From assembly GCA_021736525.1 (NCBI GenBank), contig JAIPFR010000006.1:1-42495 (forward strand): a stretch of DNA of 42,495 bases. Direction: 5' to 3'. The DNA comes from Spirochaetia bacterium. GTDB lineage: Bacteria > Spirochaetota > Spirochaetia > JABMQR01. Every line of letters starts with the position of its first letter. Positions within the stretch are counted from its first letter, which is position 1. Below, piece after piece: positions 9,701 to 18,898 of the stretch. The notes beneath the pieces are model-generated. The model made no database searches. It was not told where the DNA came from and saw only the letters and a program-made list of their open reading frames with translations. A program made the translations under genes and the position numbers.

Positions 9701-10603
9701 TTACTCTGATCCTATTAGGGAACTGAGAAAATCTTCTTTGTTGAAAATATCTATATCTGAATATTTTTCACCAGTACCGATGAAACTGACAGGTATTCCC
9801 AAGGTCTTGCCAATCTGTATTATGCTCCCACCCTTAGCAGCTGAGTCATATTTTGTCAGAATGAGAGAATCAATACCGATGGCCGAGTGAAACATTTCCG
9901 CCTGTCTGATCCCATTTTGGCCTGTTGTACTGTCAATTACCAGAACTTTCGTATAGCAGTCACTCTCAATTCTGTTCCTCACTATTTTGTCAATTTTCTG
10001 AAGCTCTCTTAAAAGGTTCTCTTTAGTGTGCATCCTGCCTGCAGTATCAGCAAGGATTACCTGCTCGTTTTTTGATGATGCGCTGCTTATAGTATCAAAA
10101 ATCACTGCTCCAGGATCGGCTCCCGGGTTTTGACGAACTATCCTGCAACCTACTCTCTCAGCGTGAAGCTCAAGCTGATCAATTGCTGCCGCCCTGAACG
10201 TGTCTGCCGCGCTCAAAACAGGAATTATTCCTTGAGCCTTGTACATATTTGCCAATTTTGCAATCGATGTTGTTTTACCAACCCCATTTACGCCAAGCAC
10301 TAGTATCAGATTGAGCCTGTTCGGGTCTATAACCGGAACTTTTGTCACTACATACTGAGACAGTTCCTCCTTGAGTACCTGCAGTGCCTCATTTTCAGAA
10401 ACTCTTGTTTTCCGACAGACATTCTGCAATTTTTCAGAGACTGCATAGGCTTCTACAGCCCCAAGATCCCCTTCAATCAGCAGATCCTCCAGGTTCTCAA
10501 AAAAACTCTCATCATAAACCTTTCTTGATCTGAATAATGAAGCTATTTTTTTCCCGAATGTATTTCTCATGTATAATCCCATGTTGATATATTTATCGGA
10601 CAT
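9701..10603 (-). CDS. ftsY: Signal recognition particle receptor FtsY
   Basis: LILVLGVNGVGKTTSIAKLA, ADTFRAAAIDQLE, DTAGRMHTKENLL, LTKYDSAAKGG; start at ATG 10603 preferred (TCAGGA upstream); ORF track begins at 10615. Confidence 0.93.
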   Translation of the reverse strand: MSDKYINMGLYMRNTFGKKIASLFRSRKVYDESFFENLEDLLIEGDLGAVEAYAVSEKLQNVCRKTRVSENEALQVLKEELSQYVVTKVPVIDPNRLNLILVLGVNGVGKTTSIAKLANMYKAQGIIPVLSAADTFRAAAIDQLELHAERVGCRIVRQNPGADPGAVIFDTISSASSKNEQVILADTAGRMHTKENLLRELQKIDKIVRNRIESDCYTKVLVIDSTTGQNGIRQAEMFHSAIGIDSLILTKYDSAAKGGSIIQIGKTLGIPVSFIGTGEKYSDIDIFNKEDFLSSLIGSE

Positions 10604-11957
10604 CAGTCCTGACATAATAATCTACTAAACTCATGATCGTATCAAGTACCATAGCAACATTCAGAGAGAGTGAGAACCCCAGGGCTGTATTGATGACAGG
10701 AGAACCGCCGGCAGCTGCCATTCCATTCAGTAGTACTGTTGCAGGAATCGTTACCAAAAACCCGGCCAGGGACCGATAGAAAGCTTTCTGACCAAGGTCT
10801 ATCTCTGTATCAAATTCCAACCACCCGGGTACAAGTCGAATCTGTTGTGTAAATTCTGATGGATAGGTTTCTGGAAGAGTAAAATCTTTATTTATATATC
10901 CCGATTTACCAGCAATCATCAGCTTATCTGATACCGGCCTCCATTCCATAAGAACCGGGCTTCGCTGATTTGCAATACTCGCATCGTCTGAAATAATTAC
11001 ATCATAAGGATACGAGATTATAGACAGCAGTCGTGATTCCATAGCAGGAAAATCAATCCTCAACAGATGCTTTTCTCCAGGTTCCAGAATTATTGAAAAG
11101 AATTCTGAATAATAATTATTGCGGGAAATAATCTCAAACTCAAAAAGTCCGGCGGGCAGCACCCTCAATTCAATATCACCTGCTGAAAACTGCTGATTGC
11201 CAATACGTACATAGACATCATCCTTTAATCCCTCGTCGAGGACCAGTTCGCATCTGGTAAACCCGCCAATTCCTTCCGCAGCTATGTCAAGAAGATATTC
11301 ATTTAACGTCTGTACGTTTTTCTTTGTAAAGGTTATTTCTCCCAGCTTACTCACTTGCTCATCGGCAAAGGTATACTCTAATGCATGCAGGATATAGACA
11401 CTTCTGATTTTTTCTATTTCGAAAAACAGAATAGAATCAAGACCTTTTTGCAGAGCAGCAGTCCTTAACGCTGTAGAAGAAATATTCTGAACTGAAAAAA
11501 CATCTGATTCAACTTCCAGGGATGCGGCTGAAACAGGAATTCTGGTTCCGGAATCATACAATGTATCAGATATTTCCGATTTGTCGATTTCAGAAATTGA
11601 GAGGACCTCCTTATTCTGAAGAAAATCCTTACTGACAGACAAAGCTTTTTTTAAACGGTCATTTTCAAGTCTCAAAAGCGATGTAAAAACTGTTCTATGA
11701 GATATATAGTCACTCTCAATATCATCAAGAATCCTGAACGGATAATACTGCAGCTGCCCGAGAACTGCTGCTTCTGTATATGCAATCACATCATAATCAT
11801 CAGAAGTTATTGATTCAATATTGATGATGAGGGGAAGTATTCCTACTTTCCAGACAGCTTCTGCTGCCGCACTCTTCAGGCTGCCGGGAAGGAGCGTAAA
11901 GATCATAAGAAACAAAATAATTCCTGATTTATTAACTCTCTTTACTTCATATTCCAT
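10593..11957 (-). CDS. Exported/membrane hypothetical protein with PEGA-like segment
   Basis: Signal peptide; RVLPAGLFEFEIISRNNYYSEFFSIILEPGEKHLLRIDF is PEGA-like; C-terminal hydrophobic segments. Confidence 0.55.
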   Translation of the reverse strand: MEYEVKRVNKSGIILFLMIFTLLPGSLKSAAAEAVWKVGILPLIINIESITSDDYDVIAYTEAAVLGQLQYYPFRILDDIESDYISHRTVFTSLLRLENDRLKKALSVSKDFLQNKEVLSISEIDKSEISDTLYDSGTRIPVSAASLEVESDVFSVQNISSTALRTAALQKGLDSILFFEIEKIRSVYILHALEYTFADEQVSKLGEITFTKKNVQTLNEYLLDIAAEGIGGFTRCELVLDEGLKDDVYVRIGNQQFSAGDIELRVLPAGLFEFEIISRNNYYSEFFSIILEPGEKHLLRIDFPAMESRLLSIISYPYDVIISDDASIANQRSPVLMEWRPVSDKLMIAGKSGYINKDFTLPETYPSEFTQQIRLVPGWLEFDTEIDLGQKAFYRSLAGFLVTIPATVLLNGMAAAGGSPVINTALGFSLSLNVAMVLDTIMSLVDYYVRTDVR

Positions 11958-13040
11958 TGCAGGTACGCTTCGATAAACAAATCAATTTCACCCTCCATAA
12001 CTGCCTGAATATTGCCGGTCTGGGCAAGTGTTCGATGATCTTTTACCATTGTATAGGGTTGAAATACATATGAACGTATTTGATTCCCCCAGGAAATTTC
12101 TTTTTTTTCAGCAGAGTGCTTTGACTTCTCAGCCTCCTGCTGCTGTCTCTGGTATTCATAGAGTCGTGACGTAAGCACTTTCATAGCCGTTGCACGGTTT
12201 TTATGCTGACTGCGTTCGTTTTGGCACTGTACAACAATACCGGTTTCAATGTGCGTCATTCTTACAGCCGAATCAGTCTTATTAACATGCTGTCCGCCTG
12301 CCCCGGAAGCCCGATATGTGTCAACGCGAATATCTTCGGGACGTATATCAATATTTATCATGTCATCGATAACCGGAGAAACATATACCGATGAAAAGGA
12401 GGTGTGCCGTCGTTTGTTTGAATCAAAAGGGGATATTCGAACTAGACGGTGCACACCGGTTTCCCCTTTAAGGTAGCCGTAACTGTTCTTTCCCGAAACT
12501 TCAATGGTAACAGATTTAATACCTCCTTCTGCTTCAAGCATGTCGAGGACTACCGCTTTGAATCCCCTCACCTCTATCCAGCGTAAATACATACGTAAAA
12601 GCATACTTACCCAGTCACAAGCTTCCGTCCCTCCAGCTCCTGAATGAATAGTAAGAAATGCATTATTGGCATCGAATTTTTCGGATAAAAGAGATTTTAT
12701 ATAGAGCTCATCAAATTGAGCCTTTGCTTCTGTCAACTGCTGAATGAGTTCCCCTTCAAATTCTTCAGAATCTGGTTCCTGTCGATATAGTTCAAATAAG
12801 TCTTTCAGTTCCTGGACAGCAGCTCGCAGTTGACTCCAGGGTTCAATGGTTTCCTTCAGCTGCGAAATTCTGGTAAAAGTATTTTCTGTATTTTCACGAT
12901 TATCCCAAAAATCAGACTTCTGAGTATCTTGTTCCAACCGGTTTAATTCCTCGTAAATTGAATCAGAGTCAAAGACGCCTCCAGGCTTCTTCAGTTTCAC
13001 GTATCAGTTTTTCCAATATGGGAGTATAATCTGAAAGCAT
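11942..13040 (-). CDS. prfB: Peptide chain release factor 2, expressed by programmed +1 frameshift
   Basis: RF2 body with GGQ (SGAGGQHVNKTDSAVRMTH). Upstream zero frame starts at ATG 13040 (MLSDYTPILEKLIRETEEAWRRL) and reaches CTT TGA C at 12974..12968; GGAGG lies 3 nt upstream of CTT; +1 shift enters the 13000 ORF at Asp (DSDSIYEEL). Confidence 0.95.
12968..12982 (-). promoter_or_regulatory. prfB: RF2 recoding site: internal SD GGAGG + CGT + CTT TGA C
   Basis: Minus strand GGAGGCGTCTTTGAC; same layout as the classic AGGGGG-TAT-CTT-TGA-C site. Confidence 0.93.
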
Positions 13041-13173
13041 AAAATATCCTTTTATAACATAGCGCTAAAGACCCGACATAAATCGGTCTTATCAAATATA
13101 GTACATAAACTAGGCATGAATCAAGGAGAGACCCTGGTTTCGTCACTCTGACGAGTAAGCAGCAACTGCGCAA

Positions 13174-15090
13174 CTATTTAATTTTTTCTATCCGGAAAGA
13201 GAGCGAACAGTCCCACTGTTCTTGCATGGGTAAATCAATATCCCATACCGGGGCGAGAATTGTATACTGATAAACATCTTCCTCACCAAATAGAGTTTTT
13301 ATCAATGTACAGTAAGAATGCTTGAAGAGTTTATATCGTTTCTCTGCAGAGAAAGTAAGCAAACTCTTATTGAAAAGATCCTTTATTGCTAATTTTTTGA
13401 CGTTCGATTTCAGCACTCTGCCCTCCCCGATAAGATGTGAATGCTGAGAATCTTCAGAGCTTATTTCTAGAAATTCCCGACTTTCATAGGCGAAGGAAAC
13501 ATTCTGTTCAGATGCAAACATGAATTTCATCCGTTTCTTTGAATTATTCCTGATACTGTAGTTTACTTCAATGGAATTTGTTCTGAACGAATAATTCTTT
13601 TCAAGAGTTATACTTCCGTCTTGTATAAACGGGAGGACCACGTTAATTGAGTATTGCATTGTTCTTTCAGTACGATCGAGTTTCTGAACATTATACTGAA
13701 CACCATCCATCGAATGCATGCCGGAGGATTTGTATTTATTGTATTTTCGCAAGTCAAAATCAGACTCAAAGAAAATATCGATAAAGCAGTTTTGTTTTCC
13801 GGCGCTGAAGGCTGTGGAATAGGCTGATTCTTCCGCTTCTTCCTCGCGAGCAGTAAAAGTATCCAAATAATTCCAGGAAGTAACAAGATAATCCAGTTCA
13901 GCCAAGGCACCTCCCTTCGAGTCTACAATGGCAGTAATGTTTTTTCCACGATAGATATATTCCTCAATGCCATCAAAATCAAAATCAAAAGCAGCAATAG
14001 AAGAAGAAAACAGTCCTTTTTCACGGGCAGCCTTTTCTGCTTCTATTAAATGACGGTAGTTTTCCTTTCTCATATAATTTAGATAAATCCCGCCCCAATC
14101 ACCCTTGGTAAAAGCGCCATAGCTTTCTCCCTTTAGAACTTCGTTGCTGACAATTTTTTTCAGGCTTTTTTCCTTCTTAATTGTTGAGGTAAGTTTCTGA
14201 GAATAACATAATCGTCCATAAAGAAAATTCATTTCCGGATATTTGACAAGCATTTCATTGTTGTCGTCTTTTCTTCCTGACTGACCGGTAAAACGAAAAC
14301 AGCCTGAAGCCAGATACTGTCGCGGAAAGTGAGGAGTTGCTTCGGACTCATCCCTGGGTAGAGTGTATTGTATATCAAGTTTTTCAATATCCCTGACCAA
14401 CCGGGTCAGTTCACCTATCAGCTCACTTCCCTGTTTCAGGATTACACCTGATATAAGCATATTCATATCGATCATGATGGAGTAAATATTTGAGGAAAAA
14501 GCGTTATTCGTTATTATATCTGGTACCTGAAGTACGGAATTATTCGGAATGCCTTTATGAGCATTGAGTATGGGATATATATTTACTGCTTTTCCAAGTT
14601 CCTGCATAGAAAAGGGATCTTGAAGTCTATCCCGGTTGACAGCATTGCCGGTATTGAGTAATACATTCTGGATGCCGCAATTACTGAAGGTGGTAATCAA
14701 GCTCGGGTTCCACACCTGGTCTGTCAGCCAAATAGATCTGGGTCTCTTTCCAAATCGTTTACGAAGGTAGGTAACCGAAAGTTCTACCTGCTGTGTTCTA
14801 TCCTTCATAGGGAGAAATGTTAAAATAGGATCGTAGAATCCACCAGCAAGAATTTCAAGCTGCTTCCGCTTGACCATATCATGAATAAGCATATTTATTT
14901 CTGGATAACGATCTTCTACCCATTCAAAAACTGAGGCAGAGAAATATAGAGCAAATTTAACGTTTTCATTTGCATAAAGAAATGAAAGAACCGGTTTATA
15001 ACAATGTAAAAGAATGTATTCCATATCCTCACGATGAGTACCAAGAGGTTTTTCACTGTACATTCCCAATATGATTTTTTTCTTAAACAT
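13174..15090 (-). CDS. Glycoside hydrolase family 57 / 4-alpha-glucanotransferase-like protein, probably non-catalytic
   Basis: 638 aa aligning by eye to TLGT-type GH57 (QLEILAGGFYDPILTFLPMKDR, WLTDQVWNPSLI, KYPEMNFLYGRLC, GGIYLNYMR) including the C-terminal DUF1925/1926-type region. Confidence 0.75.
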   Translation of the reverse strand: MFKKKIILGMYSEKPLGTHREDMEYILLHCYKPVLSFLYANENVKFALYFSASVFEWVEDRYPEINMLIHDMVKRKQLEILAGGFYDPILTFLPMKDRTQQVELSVTYLRKRFGKRPRSIWLTDQVWNPSLITTFSNCGIQNVLLNTGNAVNRDRLQDPFSMQELGKAVNIYPILNAHKGIPNNSVLQVPDIITNNAFSSNIYSIMIDMNMLISGVILKQGSELIGELTRLVRDIEKLDIQYTLPRDESEATPHFPRQYLASGCFRFTGQSGRKDDNNEMLVKYPEMNFLYGRLCYSQKLTSTIKKEKSLKKIVSNEVLKGESYGAFTKGDWGGIYLNYMRKENYRHLIEAEKAAREKGLFSSSIAAFDFDFDGIEEYIYRGKNITAIVDSKGGALAELDYLVTSWNYLDTFTAREEEAEESAYSTAFSAGKQNCFIDIFFESDFDLRKYNKYKSSGMHSMDGVQYNVQKLDRTERTMQYSINVVLPFIQDGSITLEKNYSFRTNSIEVNYSIRNNSKKRMKFMFASEQNVSFAYESREFLEISSEDSQHSHLIGEGRVLKSNVKKLAIKDLFNKSLLTFSAEKRYKLFKHSYCTLIKTLFGEEDVYQYTILAPVWDIDLPMQEQWDCSLSFRIEKIK

Positions 15091-15159
15091 TATTTTACAA
15101 CTATTTTTATAAACCAGCCGTCATTCAACAAAAAAAATAAAAAATAGAAATTAATGGAA

Positions 15160-15963
15160 CTATAATATTTTGCATATTGAATTTGTTGGACAAGCCTCAG
15201 CAGCACCCTCTCTGTCAACTCCTTTTGAATCATAATCAAGTCTGGAGAGAAAATCAGTAACTGCAAAACCTGATTCTGGAAACTTTTTTTCACAAATTTT
15301 ACATCCTATACACCCGACAGTACAAATTTTTCTCACCGCACCGCCTTTATCCAATGAATTACAAGCAACATAGTAATCAGCATCATAGGGGATCATTTTC
15401 ATCACGTGCGTAGGACAAATGTCTACACATTTCTTGCAGCCAATACACAGATCCTTATTAACTTCTACCCTTCCATCATCTGTTTTGGAAATAGCATCAA
15501 CGGGACAGACCTGTATGCAGCTGCCCAAACCTAAGCAGCCGTATTTACATGATTTATCACCTCCATGCAGGAGCACGGCTGCATTGCAGTCTTCTACACC
15601 TTTATATATAAAATCATACTGAGTACGTTCCCTGTTACCATTACAGTGGACTTTAGCAACCATCTTCCTTTCTGAAAAATCCAGAACCTTCCCCATTATT
15701 TCAGAAACTTTCTCGGCACTCTCTTTCCCACCAGGAGGACAAAGCCCAATTTCAGCACCTTCGATAACTATTGCCTCTGCGTAAGCAGCACAGCCGGCAA
15801 AACCACAAGCCCCGCAATTAATACCAGGGAGAGCTTCCTCAACGAGAACGACTCTTTTATCTTTCTTTACTGCAAGTTTTTTTGCGGCAAAAGCAAGCCC
15901 CATTCCTAAAAGGACACCAAGCAAGGAGACCGAAAGAAAAGCATATAAAATTGTAGATATCAT
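15160..15963 (-). CDS. rnfB: Rnf electron transport complex subunit B
   Basis: VEEALPGINCGACGFAGCAAYAEAI...CPPGG plus ferredoxin cysteine motifs; in rnf operon. Confidence 0.93.
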   Translation of the reverse strand: MISTILYAFLSVSLLGVLLGMGLAFAAKKLAVKKDKRVVLVEEALPGINCGACGFAGCAAYAEAIVIEGAEIGLCPPGGKESAEKVSEIMGKVLDFSERKMVAKVHCNGNRERTQYDFIYKGVEDCNAAVLLHGGDKSCKYGCLGLGSCIQVCPVDAISKTDDGRVEVNKDLCIGCKKCVDICPTHVMKMIPYDADYYVACNSLDKGGAVRKICTVGCIGCKICEKKFPESGFAVTDFLSRLDYDSKGVDREGAAEACPTNSICKIL

Positions 15964-15968
15964 AATTA

Positions 15969-16559
15969 TTATCCTAAAAGGTTAGTTAATAATGCTTTAT
16001 CAAAAGCCATGAAAGCCAGGGCCATCAGACCGCCGGAAATAAAGGCAATAGGAACACCTTGGAAAGGCTTAGGTACTTTCACAAGATCCAGACGTTCCCG
16101 AATATTTGACATCAGCAAAATAGCCAGTAGAAAACCCAGACCGGCAGATATACCAGCTGTAAAACTCTCTAAAGCGTTATAGTTTTTTGTAACATTAATT
16201 AATGCTATACCCAGGACCGCACAGTTGGTAGTTATGAGCGGAAGAAAAATACCTAAGGCCTTATAGAGCTGAGGAGATATTTTTTGAACAACCATTTCAA
16301 CAAACTGGACCAGTGATGCAATAACGAGAATGAACGTTATAGTCTGCAGAAATTGGATGTCAAGAGGTATAAGAATGAAATTATTTACCATCCAGGTAAC
16401 AATCGATGCTATTGCCATAACAAAGGTTACGGCAAAGCCCATGCCTATAGCAGATTCTGTATTCTTGGATACTCCTATAAATGGACACAGCCCGAGAAAC
16501 TGGGTAAGTATAAAGTTGTTGATAAAAACAAATGTTATGAAAATAGCTATATATGACAT
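15969..16559 (-). CDS. rnfA: Rnf electron transport complex subunit A
   Basis: FVFINNFILTQFLGLCPFIGVSKNTESAIGMG, LPLITTNCAVLG. Confidence 0.93.
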   Translation of the reverse strand: MSYIAIFITFVFINNFILTQFLGLCPFIGVSKNTESAIGMGFAVTFVMAIASIVTWMVNNFILIPLDIQFLQTITFILVIASLVQFVEMVVQKISPQLYKALGIFLPLITTNCAVLGIALINVTKNYNALESFTAGISAGLGFLLAILLMSNIRERLDLVKVPKPFQGVPIAFISGGLMALAFMAFDKALLTNLLG

Positions 16560-16560
16560 G

Positions 16561-17199
16561 TCAGGCTGCCCTCCTCCTCGATGAATACCAATTAAAAAAC
16601 GCTTTCAAGTACCCCATAACCAGCAAAGCTCCAGCTGATAAGCCAAATACTCTCGCCGGTGCATTGTAAATTACAGGAATCTTAATAATCCCGTCAAAAT
16701 CACCAATAGCCATTATTGTTATGGTACCGGCTCCTAATACTTCACGCACCAATGCGATCAGTATCAAACTAAGGGTAAAACCTATTCCCATACCCAACGC
16801 ATCTAGAATTGAGGCGGTTACGGTATTCCTGTTTGCAAAGGCTTCCGCCCGGCCAAGGATTACACAGTTTACTACAATGAGGGGAACAAAAACTCCCAGA
16901 CTTTCAAATAGTGAAGGCAGATAAGCTTGCATGACCATTTCTACAATGGTGACAAATGAAGCAATAATAACTATATAGGAGGGAATCCTCACTTTTTCGG
17001 GAATAAAATTCTTAAGAAGTGAAACAAAGATGTTTGATGAAAGCAGTACAAAAATAACTCCGGCTCCCATACCTATGGCATTTATTACTTTTGAGGAAAC
17101 ACCCAGAGCAGGACATAAACCCAGCAAAATTATAAAAATCGGGTTTTCCTTCAAGATTCCTTTGGTAAATTCTCTGAATATGCTTTTCTTTCCCATCAC
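16561..17199 (-). CDS. rnfE: Rnf electron transport complex subunit E
   Basis: ENPIFIILLGLCPALGVSSKVINAIGMG, LIVVNCVILGRAEAFA. Confidence 0.93.
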   Translation of the reverse strand: MMGKKSIFREFTKGILKENPIFIILLGLCPALGVSSKVINAIGMGAGVIFVLLSSNIFVSLLKNFIPEKVRIPSYIVIIASFVTIVEMVMQAYLPSLFESLGVFVPLIVVNCVILGRAEAFANRNTVTASILDALGMGIGFTLSLILIALVREVLGAGTITIMAIGDFDGIIKIPVIYNAPARVFGLSAGALLVMGYLKAFFNWYSSRRRAA

Positions 17200-17765
17200 T
17201 TTTCACTCCCCGCTCTATTCTTGACAAATGCTGAACCAGTAGAAAGAGCTTTGGCTATCCCCGTAAAGGTTATCGTGGAACCGCTGACAGCATCAGCCCG
17301 ATCTTCCGGCAGTTCGCTTTTACGTGCAGGAATTGAATTCTCTCCTCCAGAACCGGCGAACATTTCCATATAGGTATCCTTTTCTGCTTCTTTTCCCAAT
17401 CCAGGAGTTTCTGAGTTCTGAAGCAGCCGGGCGTTAATAAGTTCACCTGATGCCTTATAGCCGGCGATCAGTTCCATAGGACCGCCGTAGCCAGATGCTG
17501 TCATCAATAAAATATAACCGGCTGATTCAGTGTTCTGATACAAAGGATAGAACGATGTAATTTCAGGAAAATTACTGTCGTCAGAAGGTATGCTTTGTTC
17601 TGAAATTTCATATCCGGCAGCGACTGCAGAAAGCGCCTGATGAAGCTGTTCCTGCTGGTACTCCTTAATTCTCGGAGCAGTGACCATATTGACTCCGGCC
17701 AGGGAAACTGCAGCAGCTGCACAAATTATTGCCAGTCTTCCGCTGATTCTTAGTATATCTTTCAT
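17196..17765 (-). CDS. rnfG: Rnf electron transport complex subunit G
   Basis: N-terminal TM, GYGGPMELIAGY, flavinylation-type motif SGSTITFTGIAKAL. Confidence 0.9.
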   Translation of the reverse strand: MKDILRISGRLAIICAAAAVSLAGVNMVTAPRIKEYQQEQLHQALSAVAAGYEISEQSIPSDDSNFPEITSFYPLYQNTESAGYILLMTASGYGGPMELIAGYKASGELINARLLQNSETPGLGKEAEKDTYMEMFAGSGGENSIPARKSELPEDRADAVSGSTITFTGIAKALSTGSAFVKNRAGSEK

Positions 17766-17767
17766 GA

Positions 17768-18898
17768 CTACTTGCCCTCACCTTTTGCAGCCGCTTTCGG
17801 ATTATCTTTTTTTCCGAAAACTGCAGGTCGAATATAGCGGTCAATAAGCGGTACAAAGATGTTCATCAATATTATCGCCAGGGATACGCCTTCGGGAAGT
17901 GAACCATAGGTGCGAAGCAGAAATGTCAGAAATCCGGCACCGGTTCCGTAAATGAGCATGCCCTTACCAGTGACAGGTGATGTAACCATGTCAGTAGCCA
18001 TAAAAAAGACACCAAGCATAAGCCCGCCGCTGAAAACATTAAACCATATTTCTCCTGAAAAGAGACCGTTGCCGTAAGGAAGTCCGCCAAACACCCATGT
18101 CAGCAGGATAAAGCTTCCCAGATACGATACCGGTGTCTGCCATGTAAGTATTTTCTTAACAAACAGGTAGCCCGCACCGATCAACAGCATAAGAGCAGAT
18201 ACTTCACCAATACAACCTGCTGTAATTCCAAGAAATAAATCAATATTGAGCGGCTTCAGTGTAATTCCCAACGTGTTTTGAAACACTCCGGCAATGTTTT
18301 GCGCTGTCTGAGAAACAACATACCCGGCATCCTGCAGAAATTCTGCCGCACCAGTATGTTGTCCGACATAGTCAAGCATACCATTTTTGTAGGTTCCCAG
18401 TGGTGTTGCCGAACTCAGGGCATCCGGCATAGAGTTGAGAGCTTCAGGAAGCTTCCAGCTGTTCATACCGCTGGTCCAGGAAAAAAACACAAACACTCGC
18501 CCTGCCAGTGCCGGATTCATCCAGTTAGCGCCAAGACCGCCAAAACTCCATTTTACAACAACGATAGCGAAGATCGAAGCAATAACCGGAATAAACATGG
18601 GAACTGAGGGCGGCATATTGAAGCCGATCAGCAAACCCGTAAGAACCGCACTGCCGTCGCTTAACGTTCTTCTGTTCAGAATTATTCCCATCAGCCATTC
18701 AGCAGCAGCGGCTGCTGCAATAGAAAGAACAAGGACTGTCAGGGACCGGAATCCAAAAACTGCTATTCCCCATATCGCAGCCGGAAGCAGGGCTAAGGAA
18801 ACTCGCCACATTATTCCGGAGGTTGTCATTGCTGATCGTATTTGTGGGGAAGATTCAATGATAAAATTTTTTGTTACGGTAGTTGTTTCTTCACTCAC
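17768..18898 (-). CDS. rnfD: Rnf electron transport complex subunit D
   Basis: Multi-TM protein with SSATPLGT (covalent FMN-type motif); GTG start at 18898 overlaps the rnfC stop (GTGA); ORF track begins at 18985. Confidence 0.9.
   Translation of the reverse strand: MSEETTTVTKNFIIESSPQIRSAMTTSGIMWRVSLALLPAAIWGIAVFGFRSLTVLVLSIAAAAAAEWLMGIILNRRTLSDGSAVLTGLLIGFNMPPSVPMFIPVIASIFAIVVVKWSFGGLGANWMNPALAGRVFVFFSWTSGMNSWKLPEALNSMPDALSSATPLGTYKNGMLDYVGQHTGAAEFLQDAGYVVSQTAQNIAGVFQNTLGITLKPLNIDLFLGITAGCIGEVSALMLLIGAGYLFVKKILTWQTPVSYLGSFILLTWVFGGLPYGNGLFSGEIWFNVFSGGLMLGVFFMATDMVTSPVTGKGMLIYGTGAGFLTFLLRTYGSLPEGVSLAIILMNIFVPLIDRYIRPAVFGKKDNPKAAAKGEGK

Noticed and set aside
13050-13170. Small inverted repeats between the GH57 gene and prfB (CGTCA-GAG-TGACG; AAGACCGA-TTTATG-TCGGGTCTT)
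   Set aside because: Short stems, one with a bulge, no T tract; could be a terminator or prfB leader structure but too weak to call.
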